A stretch of 64,000 nt of DNA from Tritrichomonas foetus (taxonomy: Eukaryota > Parabasalia > Tritrichomonadida > Tritrichomonadidae). The stretch spans positions 49,460 to 113,459 of the forward strand of contig MLAK01001382.1 of NCBI GenBank assembly GCA_001839685.1, in the 5' to 3' direction. The notes below the pieces were generated by a model, which saw only the letters and a program-made list of their open reading frames with translations, had not been told where the DNA came from and made no database searches. Made by a program: the position numbers and the translations under genes. Positions 40,046 to 49,551 of the stretch are shown in pieces (positions within the stretch are counted from its first letter, which is position 1; every line of letters begins with the position of its first letter).

Positions 40046-43000
40046 ATGGGAAATCAAATAGTGATTCCCTCAATGGGGAATTGGTATGTTGAGCCACTGA
40101 AACGATGTGGTATCATAGTCAAATCCGTCCTCGAATCCGGAACTTTTTTTCTCACTCTCGATTGTATAGAAGCCAAAACAAATACACCAATAATAGTCAA
40201 AGCCTATGAATCCAGTCAAGCGCTAGAGGAGAGTAACCTTGCCCGAAACTGCCAAATTTATTTCAGTGTTTTGCACGAAGCCTCGTCAAATTTTTACGGC
40301 TTGACGGAATTTCATCAGATTTATTTGATGCACAACTTAGCTTTTTTATGCCGAAAGAAACATCAGTTCACTCTTACGCAGAGAATGGAAGAATACCCGC
40401 CACTTGAACCAGTCGAAAAGCTATGGATATCATATCGCATAATAAAATTAGTCGCAAACCTCCACGAGCTCAGCCTTTTTCATGGGGCAATAAATCCCGA
40501 TAATGTTTTTGTGACTTGGGACCTCGAAGTAAGCATCGGTGATATGGCTCCATTCAAGCCGTCACATATTAAATCGAACAGGCCTGATTTATTTCACCAC
40601 TTTTTTGCAACAGTGTCAAGAGGGTCCTGCTATTTGGGACCAGAACAAATTCTGATGCCGATGCAAGAAACAGATAACGTGATTTTTGGACTAGGCACTT
40701 ATTCACTGGATTATTTTGCAGCTGGATTAGTTATTTACTTTCTTTATACAGGCGATCATCTATTTAATTTTAGCTCATTAATCCAATATGCATCTGGGCA
40801 AATATCTATTGAAAATCAACTTCAAAAATTGCCACCAACTGTTAAAGAATTAGTTTCGCAATTATTAGTTAATGATCCTGCTAAACGTGCAAAGAATTGG
40901 GAAATAATACTCTCTAAGCACTTCCCTTCGGTTTTTGAACAAATATCAAATCAGTTTGATGAATTTTTCCATTCGGAAATGTCACTAGTTCATTTAATTA
41001 TGATGATTCCTATGTTCCAAATGATTATAGAAAGTGCATCTTATATTGATGATGTTCGTCTTATTTTTGTGAATGTTTTCACTTCATTTTTAAATAATGC
41101 AAATATGGTTCAAGAAAAATCCATTTTTATGAACTTTATTTGTGATTTTACTCTTCCGTTAAGTGATCATGTAAAGTTAGGAAGGATTTTGCCGGTTTTC
41201 TGCGCTATTTTGGTGTTACCTTCAAACTATTTGAAAGCAGGAGCTTTATTATGCGTTTTAAAACTAATTTCGTCACTCGAAAAAATCCCACCTGAATTTG
41301 AACATATTTTTGATAGTTATTTAATAAAAATGATTATAAAAAGTGGGAATGGTGCACCTACACAGTATAGATGTGCAATGGCATCCATTTGTCCAAGTCT
41401 TGCTGTAGAAATCGAAAGGCTTCAACCAGAATCAGCACCGCTTGCAATCGACATGGTCAATTTTGTGTTAAGTGAAGATCAAGAAATGGTGGTGGCAGCT
41501 TTCATTCAGTCTATGCGGGCTATATCTCGTGCAAAAGTAAATGAAGGCGAAAATGGAAACCAATCCGAAATAACAAACGAAGCAGAAAAAGTTAATAAAG
41601 AATCAAATAATCAAAATGAAACAGCAACAAATGAAACAACAGCAAATGAAACAACAACAAACGAAACAGCAACAAACGAAACAACAACTAACGAAACAAC
41701 AACAAATGAAACAGCAACAAATGAAACAACAACAAATGAAACAGCAACAAACGAAACAACAACAAACGAAACAACAACAAATGAAACATCAATAAATGAA
41801 AATAATGAGAAAGAAAATGATTTAAAAGAAATCGATAACTTGGACAACAGTTTGACCATTGATTGGAATAGCGAAAGTTCGATTGAATCAAACTCAACCC
41901 GTTTTCGTTCAAACAGTGTATGTCCGGATCCACATTCTGTTGATAGCGACGCATTAGATGAACTTTTGCACATAACTTCCCCAAATCCAAAGAAACCAAT
42001 ATTTGATATAAACATCACTTCATCAACCAGTACTACAACATTAAACATTCCTACATTTAAAGAGAATTCATTCAATTTGCCAGATGTAGGACAAATTTCC
42101 AATTCACACTCAGTCTCCTCCCCGAATTTAGGAAATGCTTTCAATAAAACTAGACAATTTAGGAAAAGAAGAAAAGCTGCAACCGATATTTATTTAGCAC
42201 CTTCACAACTCACTGGAATATCACTTCCATTTCCTTCACCACGCCGTTGTAGTTTTGATGTGTTTGCAAAATTCTCAACAATTCTTCTTTCTTGTTTAAA
42301 CTCGAATCGAACAACATTTAAACTTCGTATTCTTCAAGTTTTTCGAGATTTCTTCGACAATACTTCACCAAAAGATCGTCCAAGTTTCCGTAAACAATAC
42401 AATGATATGGCGCCATTAATGCTTGGGTTTCTAGGAGATGAAGAAGATGAAGAAATGATTGAAGGATTTTTAGAATTCTTTTTATGGTTCATTAAGCGTA
42501 ATTTATTAAGTGATGCCAATATTCCTGACATGCTTTTAAAAATTAGTGATTTAAGACGCCATGAAAATCCATCAATTCGATACTTCGCTTCAAAAATTGC
42601 TGCTTCTTTTCCTGTTGAACTTGATGCGTTGCATTATTCTATGTTTCTCATGGATATCGTTTATCAACGAAAACAACCAGTAATTCCACTTCATGCACGA
42701 AGGATTTATCAAAACCCACAATTAATGAATAACACATCAAATGTCATAGATAATTCTGGATTAGAGAATTCTCCACTTTTGTTGAAAATTGGATCAGTGA
42801 TGAATCCTAGATTCATAAAAAGTGAACGATTATCTACATCACCTATATCAATTATAGCACCGCACTTTAATGGAAACTTACGTGGATTAGTTTGTGATGA
42901 AGATGGAAAGTTATTTAGAATTAAACAAAATCTGAAAGTTTCGTCAAATATGAATAAAAACAACACAAAGATTTCTGCAATTACTGAATTAAAGCATTCA

Positions 43001-43759
43001 AATTGTACTTTAATTGTTGAAAAAGAAACTAGAAAGATAAAAATATTAGATTGGGAAAAAATACAAAATTATAACATTGATTCCATAAAATTCCCTTCGA
43101 ATCCAGTTAAAATCATATCTAAATCACGAAATATTACTTATTCCCTTCTTGAAAATTGTGAATTTAGTATGTTTGATGTTCGTTCTGAGAAATTTTCCAA
43201 TACCATGAATTTCACAAAATCACTAACACCAACTGATTTATGTGGTTGGAAGGATTGTGTCACAGTTGCTGTTGGATTTGAAGAAGGGATTGTTGAAATA
43301 ATTGATACACGAATGATGCTTCCACTTGCATCAATTATTACTGATTCAGTCAAAAGCCTTGCACCATGCCATAGAAATTGTTGCAACTTTGTTGTTGGAT
43401 CAAGTGATTCTGTGGAATGTTTTGATGCTTTTTTGAGTTGTTCTGAGTTTAGTATGACTGTTCCAAATCCTATCGTCTCTTCTTATGATGGAAATGTTGT
43501 AATTACAAGCGATGCTGATATATTCTACATGGACTGTGAAAATTTCGATAATTGTATGGTTTTGGGCGATTTAGGAACCGTTCAACCTCTTGAAAATGGA
43601 AATGGAGAACAGACAAATATACCGATGAAGAATTTAAGTTGTATGGGATCACTTCACAAACATGCATCGAAAATAACAGCTGCTGATCATACCAAAGAAC
43701 TTTTCATGTCAGGTGATGTGAGTGGAATGCTCAATTTATGGGCATTGTCAAGAATTTAA
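40046..43759 (+). CDS. VPS15: VPS15 (PIK3R4)-like regulatory subunit of class III PI3-kinase
   Basis: This 1237-residue protein has the VPS15 order. It has an N-terminal MGNQ myristoylation signal and a kinase-like domain at about residues 20-300 with Lys in PIIVKAYE. The family phrase around DMAPFKPSHI...CYLGPEQ then YFAAGLVIYFLYTG follows. HEAT repeats lie at about 310-490 and 740-870, and a WD40 propeller at about 880-1237, ending HASKITAADHTKELFMSGDVSGMLNLWAL. VPS15 anchors and activates the VPS34 lipid kinase in endosomal sorting and autophagy. The catalytic loop reads HGAINPDN: Ala148 replaces the Asp of HGD/HRD, while Asp166 of the 'DFG' position is kept. Protein-kinase activity is therefore doubtful. 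The linker at residues 524-583 is a 12-fold NETTT/NETAT pentapeptide repeat. Start: first ATG; the MGNQ end supports it. Confidence 0.88.
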   Translation: MGNQIVIPSMGNWYVEPLKRCGIIVKSVLESGTFFLTLDCIEAKTNTPIIVKAYESSQALEESNLARNCQIYFSVLHEASSNFYGLTEFHQIYLMHNLAFLCRKKHQFTLTQRMEEYPPLEPVEKLWISYRIIKLVANLHELSLFHGAINPDNVFVTWDLEVSIGDMAPFKPSHIKSNRPDLFHHFFATVSRGSCYLGPEQILMPMQETDNVIFGLGTYSLDYFAAGLVIYFLYTGDHLFNFSSLIQYASGQISIENQLQKLPPTVKELVSQLLVNDPAKRAKNWEIILSKHFPSVFEQISNQFDEFFHSEMSLVHLIMMIPMFQMIIESASYIDDVRLIFVNVFTSFLNNANMVQEKSIFMNFICDFTLPLSDHVKLGRILPVFCAILVLPSNYLKAGALLCVLKLISSLEKIPPEFEHIFDSYLIKMIIKSGNGAPTQYRCAMASICPSLAVEIERLQPESAPLAIDMVNFVLSEDQEMVVAAFIQSMRAISRAKVNEGENGNQSEITNEAEKVNKESNNQNETATNETTANETTTNETATNETTTNETTTNETATNETTTNETATNETTTNETTTNETSINENNEKENDLKEIDNLDNSLTIDWNSESSIESNSTRFRSNSVCPDPHSVDSDALDELLHITSPNPKKPIFDINITSSTSTTTLNIPTFKENSFNLPDVGQISNSHSVSSPNLGNAFNKTRQFRKRRKAATDIYLAPSQLTGISLPFPSPRRCSFDVFAKFSTILLSCLNSNRTTFKLRILQVFRDFFDNTSPKDRPSFRKQYNDMAPLMLGFLGDEEDEEMIEGFLEFFLWFIKRNLLSDANIPDMLLKISDLRRHENPSIRYFASKIAASFPVELDALHYSMFLMDIVYQRKQPVIPLHARRIYQNPQLMNNTSNVIDNSGLENSPLLLKIGSVMNPRFIKSERLSTSPISIIAPHFNGNLRGLVCDEDGKLFRIKQNLKVSSNMNKNNTKISAITELKHSNCTLIVEKETRKIKILDWEKIQNYNIDSIKFPSNPVKIISKSRNITYSLLENCEFSMFDVRSEKFSNTMNFTKSLTPTDLCGWKDCVTVAVGFEEGIVEIIDTRMMLPLASIITDSVKSLAPCHRNCCNFVVGSSDSVECFDAFLSCSEFSMTVPNPIVSSYDGNVVITSDADIFYMDCENFDNCMVLGDLGTVQPLENGNGEQTNIPMKNLSCMGSLHKHASKITAADHTKELFMSGDVSGMLNLWALSRI
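41615..41794 (+). repeat. In-frame 15-bp tandem repeat (12 copies) in VPS15
   Basis: Twelve 15-base units of the form AA(C/T)GAAACA(A/G)CAACA encode NET(T/A)(T/A). Units alternate NETAT and NETTT in an irregular order and the last is NETSI. The unit keeps the reading frame, so copy number may vary without damage. Confidence 0.95.
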
Positions 43760-44233
43760 CCTTGTTTTTTATTTTTTTGTTTAAAATTTTAATATTAATT
43801 CTCCTCTTTTAGAAATATATATTTATTTATATTATTTATTAATATTGTTTCTTAGATAAAATTAAGTTTGTTTGATATGAATAGCTCAGTAGTTTTGATC
43901 ACAAAATTTAATATTAACATTAATTCCTTATGTCATTTAAATGTAACATTCTGTTAAAATTCCTTATATGTGTGATATATGTTATACAGTACAAAGAGTA
44001 AATTTTGAGATAAATAGACAATTTTTTTTACACAATAATCGATTATTTTAAATAATGATTTTTCTCTCAATAAATGCTATTTTTTCATATAAATGGAGAG
44101 ATTTATTTGAAATTATTATGACTTTCAACTAAACTTTGAAACTTTTCACATAAACTTTTCGATTATCAATTTTTTCTGAATAAGCATATTTTTTTTGAAT
44201 ATGTAACTGGTCATTTTTTCAGAACATCAATCA
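43760..44233. other. Intergenic spacer, about 470 bp
   Basis: AT-rich with an initiator-like element at 44211-44216. No other feature is recognised. Confidence 0.6.
44211..44216 (+). promoter_or_regulatory. Initiator-like element (TCATTT)
   Basis: Matches TCA(C/T)(T/A) and lies 17 nt before the ATG at 44234 of the WDR11-like gene. Confidence 0.4.
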
Positions 44234-45337
44234 ATGTCAACGTTTGTCAACAAGTCCCAAATCAGGGCTTCTTTCTTTCCTGGGCCTTTATCAAATGGCT
44301 GTTCGAGTTGGGGATCATGTGGTATCTTCGCACTCGGAGCTCAGCATTCAATTCTTCTTTATAAGGCAAATACCAAATGCATTGATTATTTACGTGCCGT
44401 TGAGATTCAAGATGGATCAAATCCAACAATTCTTGAATTTCATGATAAATTTCCATATTTATGCATTGTGACAGATAACTTCACAATTTCCATATTTGAT
44501 TGTGTGAGTGGTCACTTCATTGGTCGAACAAGACAGTTAGGAACCAAAATACTAGCAATGAAATGGTATAATAACTTTATTATTTGTTTCACACAATCGA
44601 ATACGTTGCTTTCGATTGACTTTTTTGATCAAATTAATGGAAACAATTTACACAATATAAACATACTCAATAACAATCTCAATAATAATAATAACAATAA
44701 TAACAATTCAAATAATGACATCAATAATTATACTGGTAACTATCTATCTTTAAGTCCAATAATGGTTTGGAATGTTGAAATTAATGAAAATTTTACTAAT
44801 ATTGAAATTGATCCATTTTCTCAAACTTTTCAGGTTCTTTTATATTCAACAATATCCAATTCATTTTTAATAATCAATTCGGATTCGCCAATGCATCAAC
44901 CAATGCCACCATTTCAAACTCAATCAATGACAGGTGTTTCCAATATTGTTGATGCTGTCTTTCATCCACATTTCAAAAACGTGATTATCGTTCTATTACC
45001 ATCTTCTGCTATTTTTTATGAATTGCAAACGAAATCTTTACGAACAATAATTTCTGATCTACCTCCGATCTTTTCAAGGATATTCCCAAGTCAATCTGAT
45101 TCGAATGAATTAACAATTTACTGCAAAGATAATAGTTTTATGCTATTTCATGCAAGAGAAAATGATAATACAATTTTCGAAAAGGCTTCATCTACGCAAT
45201 TGAAAAGAGAACAAATGGCAAATCCACCTCCACTTCTTTTTGCTTATAATCAACACTTTATGGATTACCTAATTGCTGTTAGTGCACAATATGGAATTTT
45301 CATGTTGTGTTCAAATTTCCTTGGACAAACAAAATAA
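44234..45337 (+). CDS. WDR11-like protein, N-terminal part (ends at in-frame TAA)
   Basis: These 367 residues look like a first WD40-type propeller: SSWGSCGIFALGAQHSILLYKAN near the start, FPYLCIVTDNFTISIFDCVSG, KILAMKWYNNFIICFTQSNTL. An Asn-rich insert lies at about 140-165. The frame stops at TAA (45335-45337). The same frame then stays open for 40 sense codons and joins, without a shift, the 753-residue frame that begins with the ATG at 45458. The two parts with the bridge would make about 1160 residues, close to WDR11 (about 1220). I infer one gene cut by a stop codon: nonsense mutation, readthrough or sequence error. In animals WDR11 acts at the TGN with FAM91A1 in endosome-to-Golgi transport. 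The identification rests on architecture and patterns, not a unique motif. Confidence 0.65.
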   Translation: MSTFVNKSQIRASFFPGPLSNGCSSWGSCGIFALGAQHSILLYKANTKCIDYLRAVEIQDGSNPTILEFHDKFPYLCIVTDNFTISIFDCVSGHFIGRTRQLGTKILAMKWYNNFIICFTQSNTLLSIDFFDQINGNNLHNINILNNNLNNNNNNNNNSNNDINNYTGNYLSLSPIMVWNVEINENFTNIEIDPFSQTFQVLLYSTISNSFLIINSDSPMHQPMPPFQTQSMTGVSNIVDAVFHPHFKNVIIVLLPSSAIFYELQTKSLRTIISDLPPIFSRIFPSQSDSNELTIYCKDNSFMLFHARENDNTIFEKASSTQLKREQMANPPPLLFAYNQHFMDYLIAVSAQYGIFMLCSNFLGQTK

Positions 45338-45457
45338 ACTTTTCTTCAAAATATCAATCCAGTTATTTCCTCTCACATTTCATTAAATCTTTCAACTGAA
45401 AATCAACAGCAAATCACAAAAAGATTAATTGTTGTAAGATCAAATCTTCACATTCCA

Positions 45458-47719
45458 ATGAATGTTACTTGTTTTGATGTTTCAGATAATATTCAAGTTT
45501 TTGGAACAGAATTCGGATGCATACATTTAATTAATAATGTTGATGGAAATGTTAAAAGCACATTTTTAGTTGAAGAAAATGCAAAAGTTTGTGATGTTCG
45601 CGTACTTTCTAATAATATTCTATATTGGTCAACTACAAAGTATTATGGTGGAATTGATATTTCCTCAAATAAGGTTTTTACATACGAAAACCGTTCTGGC
45701 TCAGCCATAGCAGTTGCATATAGTGAAGACATTATTGTTATCCAACGTGACAAGTTTGTTGTTTGTGTAAATGATGTAAAAAACCTGATTTCAAAAAGTC
45801 GAAAACCAATTCTATCTGAAAAACCGTTCTCTTTTCCCATTGAAATTATTTCAATTTGTGTACAACAAAAATCAACTTCATCAACTATATCAAAATTTGG
45901 AGATAAGCCAGTTTTTGCTGTCCTTCTAAAAAATAATCAAATACACTTTTTCAATATTCATAGTAAAGAACCAATTATTCGTTTGAGATGTCCAGAAGAT
46001 CTTCCACGTCCAGTTTCTATTGCTTGGAAACAAAGTGTTTTTGTGACTGCTGATTGGAATGGAAAATTTATTTTTTATGATTTTGAATATGGCTCAAGTC
46101 GCCTTGAAGCCGCCCCTTTTGGAAACATCAAACGTGTTGATTTTGACAAAAGTGAAAATGGTTTATTTATTCATTCATCAGTTGAAAATAAACTTGGATT
46201 CTTTACAGACAAAGTAAGCGTTTGTAAAACACAAGTTTCTGACTTTTCTACAACTGATAATGGCTTGGTGACAGTGAAAACTCCTTTTCAAACTATTGTT
46301 GTTTTATTGTTGAGAGATTGGAGCCCCCTTATTAAAGTTGCTTCTCAATCTGTTGTAAAACCGCTTGACAACTACGAAAATCGAATCATTCATATCATTG
46401 ACAAAATTCAAAACATAAATCAAAAAGAAAACCTTAATGAAAATACTGATATGACAAATAGTGATGATTTACGAAAGAATGATGAATTTGAAAGCGTAAG
46501 GAATAAAATTTCTCTCGGTATTGAAAATTTGGAAGATCAAGGTTTAGTTTTTGAAACGAAGTTATTGATGGTGATTCAAAGATATCTTTATGAGTATCAA
46601 AAATACAAAAAATCACTTGATCAAATCACTTCATCTCAAGAAAAATATGATGATTTCAAAAGATCACTGAGCTCTTCAAATTTTAACTCCTCAATAGCTT
46701 TGAAAAATCAACCAAAACAAAATTCACCAAATAGAAACGAATGTAAAACCGAAAAAGATAACTCGATTTTTTTGTTACCTTTGAAAATGGCTAATTTTGC
46801 TGCAGGAAGTTCCGAACTTCATCTTTGTAATCAATTTAAAGCTGAACTTATTCGCGGCTGTAGTGATGTTCATTCTGCACTTTATGCAGCACTTTTGAAT
46901 CTTCAAATAAATGATATTGAAGGAGCGCGTGAATGTTTGTTGAGTGTTGCTTCATCTGGAATTGTGAATGAATTTTTCCCAATTTGCGCTCTTGCTGCTT
47001 CTCTTCTTGGTTCATCAATTGATAAAACCGCGATTGGTGTCTTAAAAGGAAGTTCAATCACACTTTTTGATGCAAATGATGTTCAATCTGCTTTATTTCT
47101 ACTCACTGTCGGACAAATGGAAACTTTTGCAGTAAAAATTCTTCAAGAACGTGAACTTTGGGAAGAAAGTATCATTTTACTTTCTCATCTCCGCGATATA
47201 TTGTTTTCAGATGAAAACATTTGTTTATCTTTAACAAAACTCTCTTCTAACGCTTCCATTCAACAATTATCATCACAACAAAATCTTGATCTTAACGAAA
47301 TGAATCATATTAATAACAAGAAAAGTCAGGAAATAAATTTGTATGAATCACTGAATATTAACTTGAGTGAAAGTGAACTTAAAGATTTGAATAACAGCGT
47401 ATTAAACTATAAGAGTCATCCAGAAGAAATCAAAGATATGATAAGGCAGGCTGCTCATAATTATTTGGATCACGGTGATTTTGAAAAATCTATCTTACTT
47501 TTTGCATCACTGGGCGATTTCTTACCAGTGATTTCAATTGCTTTAGCTCAGAAAAATTATTGTTTAGCTTATTTACTGTTTATTATTCTGGAGAGCAGTG
47601 GTTTGATCAATGAATATGACAAAGATACTCGATTTTTCAACATTCAATTCGATTCACCTTCATTTATTGAACGCCAAGTGAAAAACAAATACTCTAAATT
47701 AATCAGTGAAAAGACATGA
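45458..47719 (+). CDS. WDR11-like protein, C-terminal part (second propeller and helical region)
   Basis: The 753 residues from the first ATG open with blade-like strands (VTCFDVSDNIQVFGTEFGCI, DVRVLSNNILYWSTTKYYGG, KPVFAVLLKNNQIHFFNIHS, PVSIAWKQSVFVTADWNGKF). Together these give a second propeller. From about residue 450 the protein is helical (DVHSALYAALLNLQINDIEGA..., VQSALFLLTVGQMETFAVKIL, FEKSILLFASLGDFLPVISIALAQKNYCLAYLLF), as in the C-terminal alpha-solenoid of WDR11-type coat-like proteins. The frame is open upstream to the TAA at 45335-45337 and in phase with the preceding gene part, so this ATG is probably not a real start. No initiator motif lies close to it except TCACATTTCATT in the 45372-45390 region, about 70 nt upstream. 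Alternative: an independent gene with its own promoter. Confidence 0.65.
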   Translation: MNVTCFDVSDNIQVFGTEFGCIHLINNVDGNVKSTFLVEENAKVCDVRVLSNNILYWSTTKYYGGIDISSNKVFTYENRSGSAIAVAYSEDIIVIQRDKFVVCVNDVKNLISKSRKPILSEKPFSFPIEIISICVQQKSTSSTISKFGDKPVFAVLLKNNQIHFFNIHSKEPIIRLRCPEDLPRPVSIAWKQSVFVTADWNGKFIFYDFEYGSSRLEAAPFGNIKRVDFDKSENGLFIHSSVENKLGFFTDKVSVCKTQVSDFSTTDNGLVTVKTPFQTIVVLLLRDWSPLIKVASQSVVKPLDNYENRIIHIIDKIQNINQKENLNENTDMTNSDDLRKNDEFESVRNKISLGIENLEDQGLVFETKLLMVIQRYLYEYQKYKKSLDQITSSQEKYDDFKRSLSSSNFNSSIALKNQPKQNSPNRNECKTEKDNSIFLLPLKMANFAAGSSELHLCNQFKAELIRGCSDVHSALYAALLNLQINDIEGARECLLSVASSGIVNEFFPICALAASLLGSSIDKTAIGVLKGSSITLFDANDVQSALFLLTVGQMETFAVKILQERELWEESIILLSHLRDILFSDENICLSLTKLSSNASIQQLSSQQNLDLNEMNHINNKKSQEINLYESLNINLSESELKDLNNSVLNYKSHPEEIKDMIRQAAHNYLDHGDFEKSILLFASLGDFLPVISIALAQKNYCLAYLLFIILESSGLINEYDKDTRFFNIQFDSPSFIERQVKNKYSKLISEKT

Positions 47720-47825
47720 TTTATGTTTTTTATAAATCTATTCACAGTATACAATAATTACAGCATTTTCAGACAGGAAATCCCACATCGGAAACAAATA
47801 TAAATAAATGTCTGGTGAAGAAAAG

Positions 47826-47975
47826 AGTATAAAACTAAAAACCAATTTCAAGTTGCTCACTTGAACAAAAAAGTGTTAAAATAAAAACCAATTTCAAGTA
47901 GCTCACTTGAACAAAAAAGTGTAAAACTAAAAACCAATTTCAAGTAGTTCACTTGAAGAAAAAGCGTAAAACAAA
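47826..47975. repeat. 46-bp tandem repeat, three copies plus a partial fourth, with palindromic core
   Basis: Copies start at 47826, 47872 and 47918, and a partial copy at 47963. Each unit contains ACCAATTTCAAGT and the inverted pair CAAGT-AGCTC-ACTTG, so each can fold into a small stem. The array lies in the 292-bp gap between the convergent WDR11-like (+) and Myb (-) genes, that is, in the 3' region of both. Function unknown. Confidence 0.9.
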
Positions 47976-48011
47976 AAAGAGAAAATCCAAGCACATAAAT
48001 ATTTACATAAA

Positions 48012-49061
48012 TCACAAAGAAAATTCTAACGATTCAAACTCTTCTCCATCCGCAGCGTTGTACCCGAACTCAGCGAGCGTATCGAGCCATCCGAAATCAC
48101 CGTCCAGCCCCAGCTCGGTGACTCCATCCCAGCCGCCGTCGTTGTCTCCGCTGTCCGTGCTTGTGTCCCAGCTTGAGTCTGTCCTACTTGAGTCCGATGG
48201 CGACGTCTCTGTCACTGCAAACGTTTCGCCTGTGCCGCCTGAGTATGCTGGCGATATGGCAGGTGCTTTTATGAACGAGGGAGTTCGAATTTCTGTGTTT
48301 TTCACAGACGATAAATGTGAATAATTGAATTGAATGGGTGGCAATTTTCTGAAGTTGGTAATTGTCACTTTTTGAGGGGGAATTTGAATCATTGGATTGA
48401 AAACTTGAGGCTGGACGATTCCAACGTTTGGAAAGATGTTGGTCATACCTGGATTTGGATTTGGAGGAACAATCATCGAAATTGGGTGACCAAAATTCAG
48501 ATTTCTGTTGATATTCTGATTCACCATATTATTATTCATACACGAATAGTGGTTATTGACTAAAAAGTTACTGTTATTATTGTTATTGGTATTACTCGTG
48601 ATGGTGTGATTACAACTGCAATTGTTTTGTTTGAATTCTGGTGATATGGAAATTTCATTGAATTTCATACGAAGGTGGTTGTTCCATCTGTTCTTGATGT
48701 GATTGTTTGTTCGGCGTCCATGAAACTGTTCTGCAATCAGAGCCCAGTTTGGACCGTACTTTTTGTAGAATTCGACAATAATTTCATCTTCCTCTTCAGT
48801 GAAAGGTTCGCGGGTAATTTTTGGTGCAAGGTAGTGTTGGTAGCGTTCGCGGCACTGGCGACCGGTCTTTCCAGGAATATTTGTTGCGATTTCGGCCCAA
48901 TTTGGAAATTGATTATCGCCGACCAATTCCACGATAAGAAGGTCTTCGTCTTGTGTGAACTTCTGGCGGGTCTGCTTGGGTCTTTGAAGCTCTTGCGGGA
49001 GTGCGCATTCGATGTCGTCGAAAACGTCGTTTGGACCTAAACAGCCGAAATTTCGTGGCAT
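48012..49061 (-). CDS. R2R3 Myb-type DNA-binding protein
   Basis: This 349-residue protein carries two Myb repeats at about residues 30-135. R2 contains FTQDEDLLIVELV...NWAEIA and GKTGRQCRERYQHYL. R3 contains FTEEEDEIIVEFYKKYGPNWALIA and GRRTNNHIKNRWNNHL. The regularly spaced aromatic residues are present: in R2 the first Trp is Phe, as is common, and the other two are Trp and Tyr. The R3 recognition helix NNHIKNRWN is typical of c-Myb-like binding to (T/C)AAC cores. The rest is Asn- and Pro-rich, then acidic Ser/Asp/Gly-rich (STDSGDNDGGWDGV), a plausible activation region. Trichomonads have many such factors, some controlling iron-regulated adhesin genes. The 3' coding end is unusually GC-rich for this window (48040-48260). 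Start: first ATG. Confidence 0.9.
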   Translation of the reverse strand: MPRNFGCLGPNDVFDDIECALPQELQRPKQTRQKFTQDEDLLIVELVGDNQFPNWAEIATNIPGKTGRQCRERYQHYLAPKITREPFTEEEDEIIVEFYKKYGPNWALIAEQFHGRRTNNHIKNRWNNHLRMKFNEISISPEFKQNNCSCNHTITSNTNNNNNSNFLVNNHYSCMNNNMVNQNINRNLNFGHPISMIVPPNPNPGMTNIFPNVGIVQPQVFNPMIQIPPQKVTITNFRKLPPIQFNYSHLSSVKNTEIRTPSFIKAPAISPAYSGGTGETFAVTETSPSDSSRTDSSWDTSTDSGDNDGGWDGVTELGLDGDFGWLDTLAEFGYNAADGEEFESLEFSL

Positions 49062-49551
49062 TGACTAAAAATTTTGATAATTATCAATTGAATTAATTGA
49101 CATGGTCTGTTAAGATTAATGATTATCATTCTGAAAATTGAGTCCAGATTTGATTGATGGATTATTTTTATAACAAATTCTTTCAAATATAAATAAAGTT
49201 CTGAATATTGGCCATGTGAGGTAAAATAGACATGAAATTGAATAAAAATAATGATGTATCTTAAAGTCATTCCGGTATATAGAAATACTTTCAATTATTA
49301 ATATATATTTCAATCTGAATAAATCTGAATTTATTCAAATCCTTTATATATTATCTGAAATTTTAAATAGAATAATAAATGTATTTCAAAAATTGAAAGG
49401 CCGTTTGGAATGATTTGACCAGAACCGAAAAATTTCACCTTTAGTGCATTTCTTTAGACCCAAAATCTCACATGTTAAATCGGTTAAAAAGATAAAAATC
49501 AATAAAACATGGCGATTAAAAATGTTTACATGTAATCTAAAATCATTTGTT
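49062..49551. other. Intergenic spacer, about 490 bp
   Basis: AT-rich spacer between the Myb gene start and the kinesin stop. Nothing else is recognised. Confidence 0.6.

Noticed and set aside
41611..42144. 177-codon antisense frame with Val/Ser/Phe repeats
   Set aside because: It is the mirror of the in-frame NETTT repeat of VPS15 on the opposite strand.
45300..45460. An intron hiding the TAA in the WDR11-like gene
   Set aside because: No GTATGT donor or ACTAAC...AG acceptor of the trichomonad type flanks the stop, and the sequence is open and protein-like right through.
47826..47975. CRISPR-like repeat array
   Set aside because: Units are contiguous tandem copies of 46 bp without unique spacers, in a eukaryotic genome.
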